Positions 61,673-64,000 of a stretch of DNA of 64,000 nucleotides are shown in pieces. Under the pieces are notes generated by a model. The model had not been told where the DNA came from. It saw nothing but the letters and a program-made list of their open reading frames with translations, and ran no database searches. How positions within the stretch are numbered: position 1 is the first letter of the stretch; every line of letters starts with the position of its first letter. The position numbers were made by a program, and so were the translations under genes. Source of the stretch: Anseongella ginsenosidimutans (lineage in GTDB: Bacteria; Bacteroidota; Bacteroidia; Sphingobacteriales; Sphingobacteriaceae); NCBI RefSeq assembly GCF_008033235.1, contig NZ_CP042432.1, positions 1,798,001 to 1,862,000 of the forward strand, given 5' to 3'.

Positions 61673-64000
61673 ATGAAAAGGGCAATTAAAAAAGTGGCTG
61701 TGTTGGGTTCGGGGATCATGGGGTCCCGGATAGCTTGTCATTTTGCCAATATTGGCGTAGAAGTTCTTCTGCTGGACCTGACCCCGGAGACCGCTGACAA
61801 GGCGCTGGAAACAGCCGTGAAAAGCAAGCCGTCCCCACTTTATACGTCGGCGGCACTACGGCTGATCCGTACAGGCGGCTTTGAAGACGATCTTCCCGCC
61901 ATCGCTTCGGCAGACTGGATACTGGAAGCCGTAGTGGAAAACCTGGAGGTTAAACGGGAACTCCTGGAAAAGGTCGCCGGTTATCGCGCAGCGGGCAGCC
62001 TGGTCACTTCCAATACTTCCGGCATTCCGCTGCACCTGCTGGCCGAAGGCATGCCGGAGGATCTCCAGGCAAATTTCTGCGGGAGCCATTTTTTTAACCC
62101 GCCCCGTTACCTTCCCCTGCTGGAGGTAATTCCTGCCCCCGCACCAGCCCGGAAGCAGTAGATTTCCTCCTGGATTACGGGGACCGCTACCTGGGCAAAA
62201 CGACCGTGCTTTGCAAGGATACGCCGGCTTTTATCGCCAATCGCGTAGGCGTTTATTCGATTTCGCAGCTATTCCATTATGTGGCGGAAAAAGGCCTTAG
62301 CGTGGAAGAAGTTGACAAATACACCGGACCGGTACTGGGCCGGCCAAAATCGGCCACTTTCCGGACCGCAGATGTCGTGGGGCTGGACACCCTGGCGCGC
62401 GTGGCCCGGGGGCTTTACGAGCATTGCCCGGAGGATGAAGAACGCGAACTTTTCCGCCTTCCGGCCTTCGTGGAAAAAATGCTGGCAAATAACCGGCTCG
62501 GGGCCAAGACGGGCGAAGGCTTTTATAAAAAAGTTAAAAAGGAGGATGGCAGCACGGAAATTTTATCGCTCCGGCTGGATAGCCTGGAATATGGCCCGCA
62601 GGCGAAAGTGGCCTCGCCCGCCCTGGATGCAGCCCGTTCCCTGGACAGCCTGGAAGAACGGCTGAAATTCTTTGCCACCGGAACCGGCGAGCCTGCCGGC
62701 TTATTCAGAGCGAATAGCTTCGGCCTTTTTAGTTATTGCTCCAGGCGAATCCCCGAAATAGCTGACGAGCTTTACCGCATTGATGACGCCATGAGGGCCG
62801 GTTTCGGTTGGGAAAAAGGGCCATTTGAATTATGGGACCTATTGGGGGTTGCCGGAACGCTGGAAGCCATGGAAAAGGCCGGTAATCAGGCGGCAGCATG
62901 GGTGAAGGAGATGCTGGCGGCAGGCTGCTCTTCTTTCTACAGGCTGAAGGAAGGCCGCAAGGAATACTACGATCTTTCTTCGAAGGCCTACCGCGAGGTG
63001 CCCGGCAGCGGATCCTACCTGTCGCCAGGCCTGCTGAAGCGCCAGGGAACGGTTTGGAAAAACGCGGGGGTGACGCTTGCCGATATGGGAGAAGGTATTT
63101 TAAACTGCGAATTCCATACGAAGATGAATACGATGGGGAGCGAAGTAATCGAAGGCCTGAATAAAGCCATTGCTATCGCCGAAAAAGACTTCCGGGGAAT
63201 GGTCATTGCCAATGAAGGGCAGGATTTTTCCGCGGGGGCCAATCTTGCCCTTGTACTGATGTATGCCGCGGAACAGGAATGGGAGGAGATAGACCTGCTG
63301 GTGCGTGCCTTCCAGGATACAATGATGCGCATGCGTTACTCCGCCGTACCGGTCGTGGCGGCGCCTCATAACAGGGCCCTGGGAGGTGGTTGCGAGCTAT
63401 GCCTGCATGCTGACCACGTACACGCGCATGCGGAACTTTATATGGGCCTGGTAGAATTCGGGGTGGGTATTATCCCGGCGGGGGGCGGCACCAAGGAATT
63501 TGCCCGGAGGGCGGCGGAAGAACGGGTAGCGGGAGGGATAGACGACCTGGAGATCCTGAAAAACAGGTATATGACCATTGCGATGGCAAAAGTATCCACG
63601 TCGGCTGCTGAAGCCTTTGAGCTGGGCTACCTTGACCGAGGAAGCGCTTCGGTAAGTATTAACCGTAAACGGCAATTAAGCGCCGCAAAGAAGAAAGCGA
63701 TAGAAATTGCCCGGGGCGGTTACGTGCAGCCGGTGCCGCGGAATGATATCCGGGTGCTGGGGCGCCAGGGACTGGGAATGTTCACCGTGGGCGGCTCAAA
63801 CATGTTTTCGGGAAATTATATTTCGGCGCATGACCGGAAGATCTCCGAAAAACTGGCCTGGGTCATCTGCGGGGGCGATCTTTCCGCGCCGGCGGAAGTG
63901 AGCGAGCGTTACCTGCTGGACCTGGAACGGGAAGCTTTTCTTTCCCTTTGCGGGGAAAGGAAAACCCTGGAGCGGATGCAGTCAATACTTAGCGGCGGAA
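61673..64000 (+). pseudogene. FadJ-like 3-hydroxyacyl-CoA dehydrogenase/enoyl-CoA hydratase, frameshifted and cut by window end
   Basis: Bifunctional beta-oxidation enzyme. The N-terminal NAD-binding part has VAVLGSGIMGSRIACHFANI and SNTSGIPLHLLAEGMPED, then GSHFFNPPRYLPLLEVIPAP. The frame is then lost at about 62136-62142: a G seems to be missing after CCCCC, giving a stop at 62159-62161. The next frame continues without interruption to the end of the window: DTPAFIANRVGVYSISQLFH, a second dehydrogenase C-terminal domain (GWEKGPFELWDLLGVAG), and an enoyl-CoA hydratase domain with GQDFSAGANLALVLM and GGGCELCLHADHV (oxyanion-hole regions) and GLVEFGVGIIPAGGGTKEFA. About 776 residues are visible out of an expected 800 or so. 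With the acyl-CoA ligase upstream this suggests fatty acid degradation. Confidence 0.8.

Overview
The window looks like chromosomal DNA of a member of the Bacteroidota, probably Sphingobacteriia or Chitinophagia. Four things point there: -7 promoter boxes of the TAnnTTTG type (in front of gcvT, pstS, era and a small lipoprotein gene), a C-terminal type IX secretion sorting domain on a secreted subtilase, family-typical proteins (GH9 cellulase fused to a NodB-like domain, membrane-anchored AraC regulator), and few Shine-Dalgarno sites. I see no insertion sequence, phage, CRISPR array or rRNA operon. One tRNA gene is present, for initiator tRNA-fMet.

Layout. 1-5.05 kb (+): flippase-like membrane protein, glycosyltransferase 2, rnhB, gcvT and a ComB-type phosphatase. 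5.05-14.3 kb (-): MazG-like pyrophosphohydrolase, GH9/NodB fusion, dtd, rsgA, metF and metH, the last behind a SAM-I riboswitch. 14.5-15.1 kb (-): a two-gene module whose nucleotidyltransferase-like member is decayed. 15.2-19.5 kb (+): a complete pstSCAB-phoU operon behind a four-repeat Pho box. 19.5-20.7 kb: repeat-filled convergent gap. 20.7-26.3 kb: a protein of unknown function, murQ, an S41 protease, a small lipoprotein, der and era. 26.4-33.6 kb (-): broken AraC-type regulator, DUF234 ATPase, DACNV/diadenylate-cyclase-like protein, fatty acid hydroxylase-family protein and molybdate transporter modABC. 33.6-36 kb: hydrolase, NmrA-like reductase, divergent HxlR regulator, tRNA-fMet. 36-43.7 kb (-): hexuronate operon uxaB-uxaC-kdgK-kdgA-MFS-uxuA. 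43.7-49.6 kb: secreted subtilase and two predicted lipoproteins. 49.6-50.6 kb: 272-bp tandem repeats. 50.6-56.1 kb (-): RND efflux operon. 56.3-64 kb (+): M61 peptidase, acyl-CoA ligase, gamma-glutamyltransferase and a FadJ-like beta-oxidation protein cut by the window end.

The most unusual material is non-coding. (1) Arrays of a degenerate 7-bp unit, consensus TAGTTTN/AGGTTCA on the sense strand, follow stop codons of six genes, always in the same orientation relative to the gene they follow. (2) A dispersed family of roughly 65-125 bp double-stem palindromes has arms that differ between copies while staying complementary; copies lie at 19.6, 20.5, 37.4 and 49.6-50.5 kb. (3) A G/T-rich array of about 30-40 bp units sits between two of these palindromes.

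Four genes (GH9/NodB, AraC-type regulator, modC, fadJ-like) are interrupted by single missing bases, in or next to short homopolymers, while the downstream frame remains intact. This may be consensus error in the assembly rather than true gene loss.
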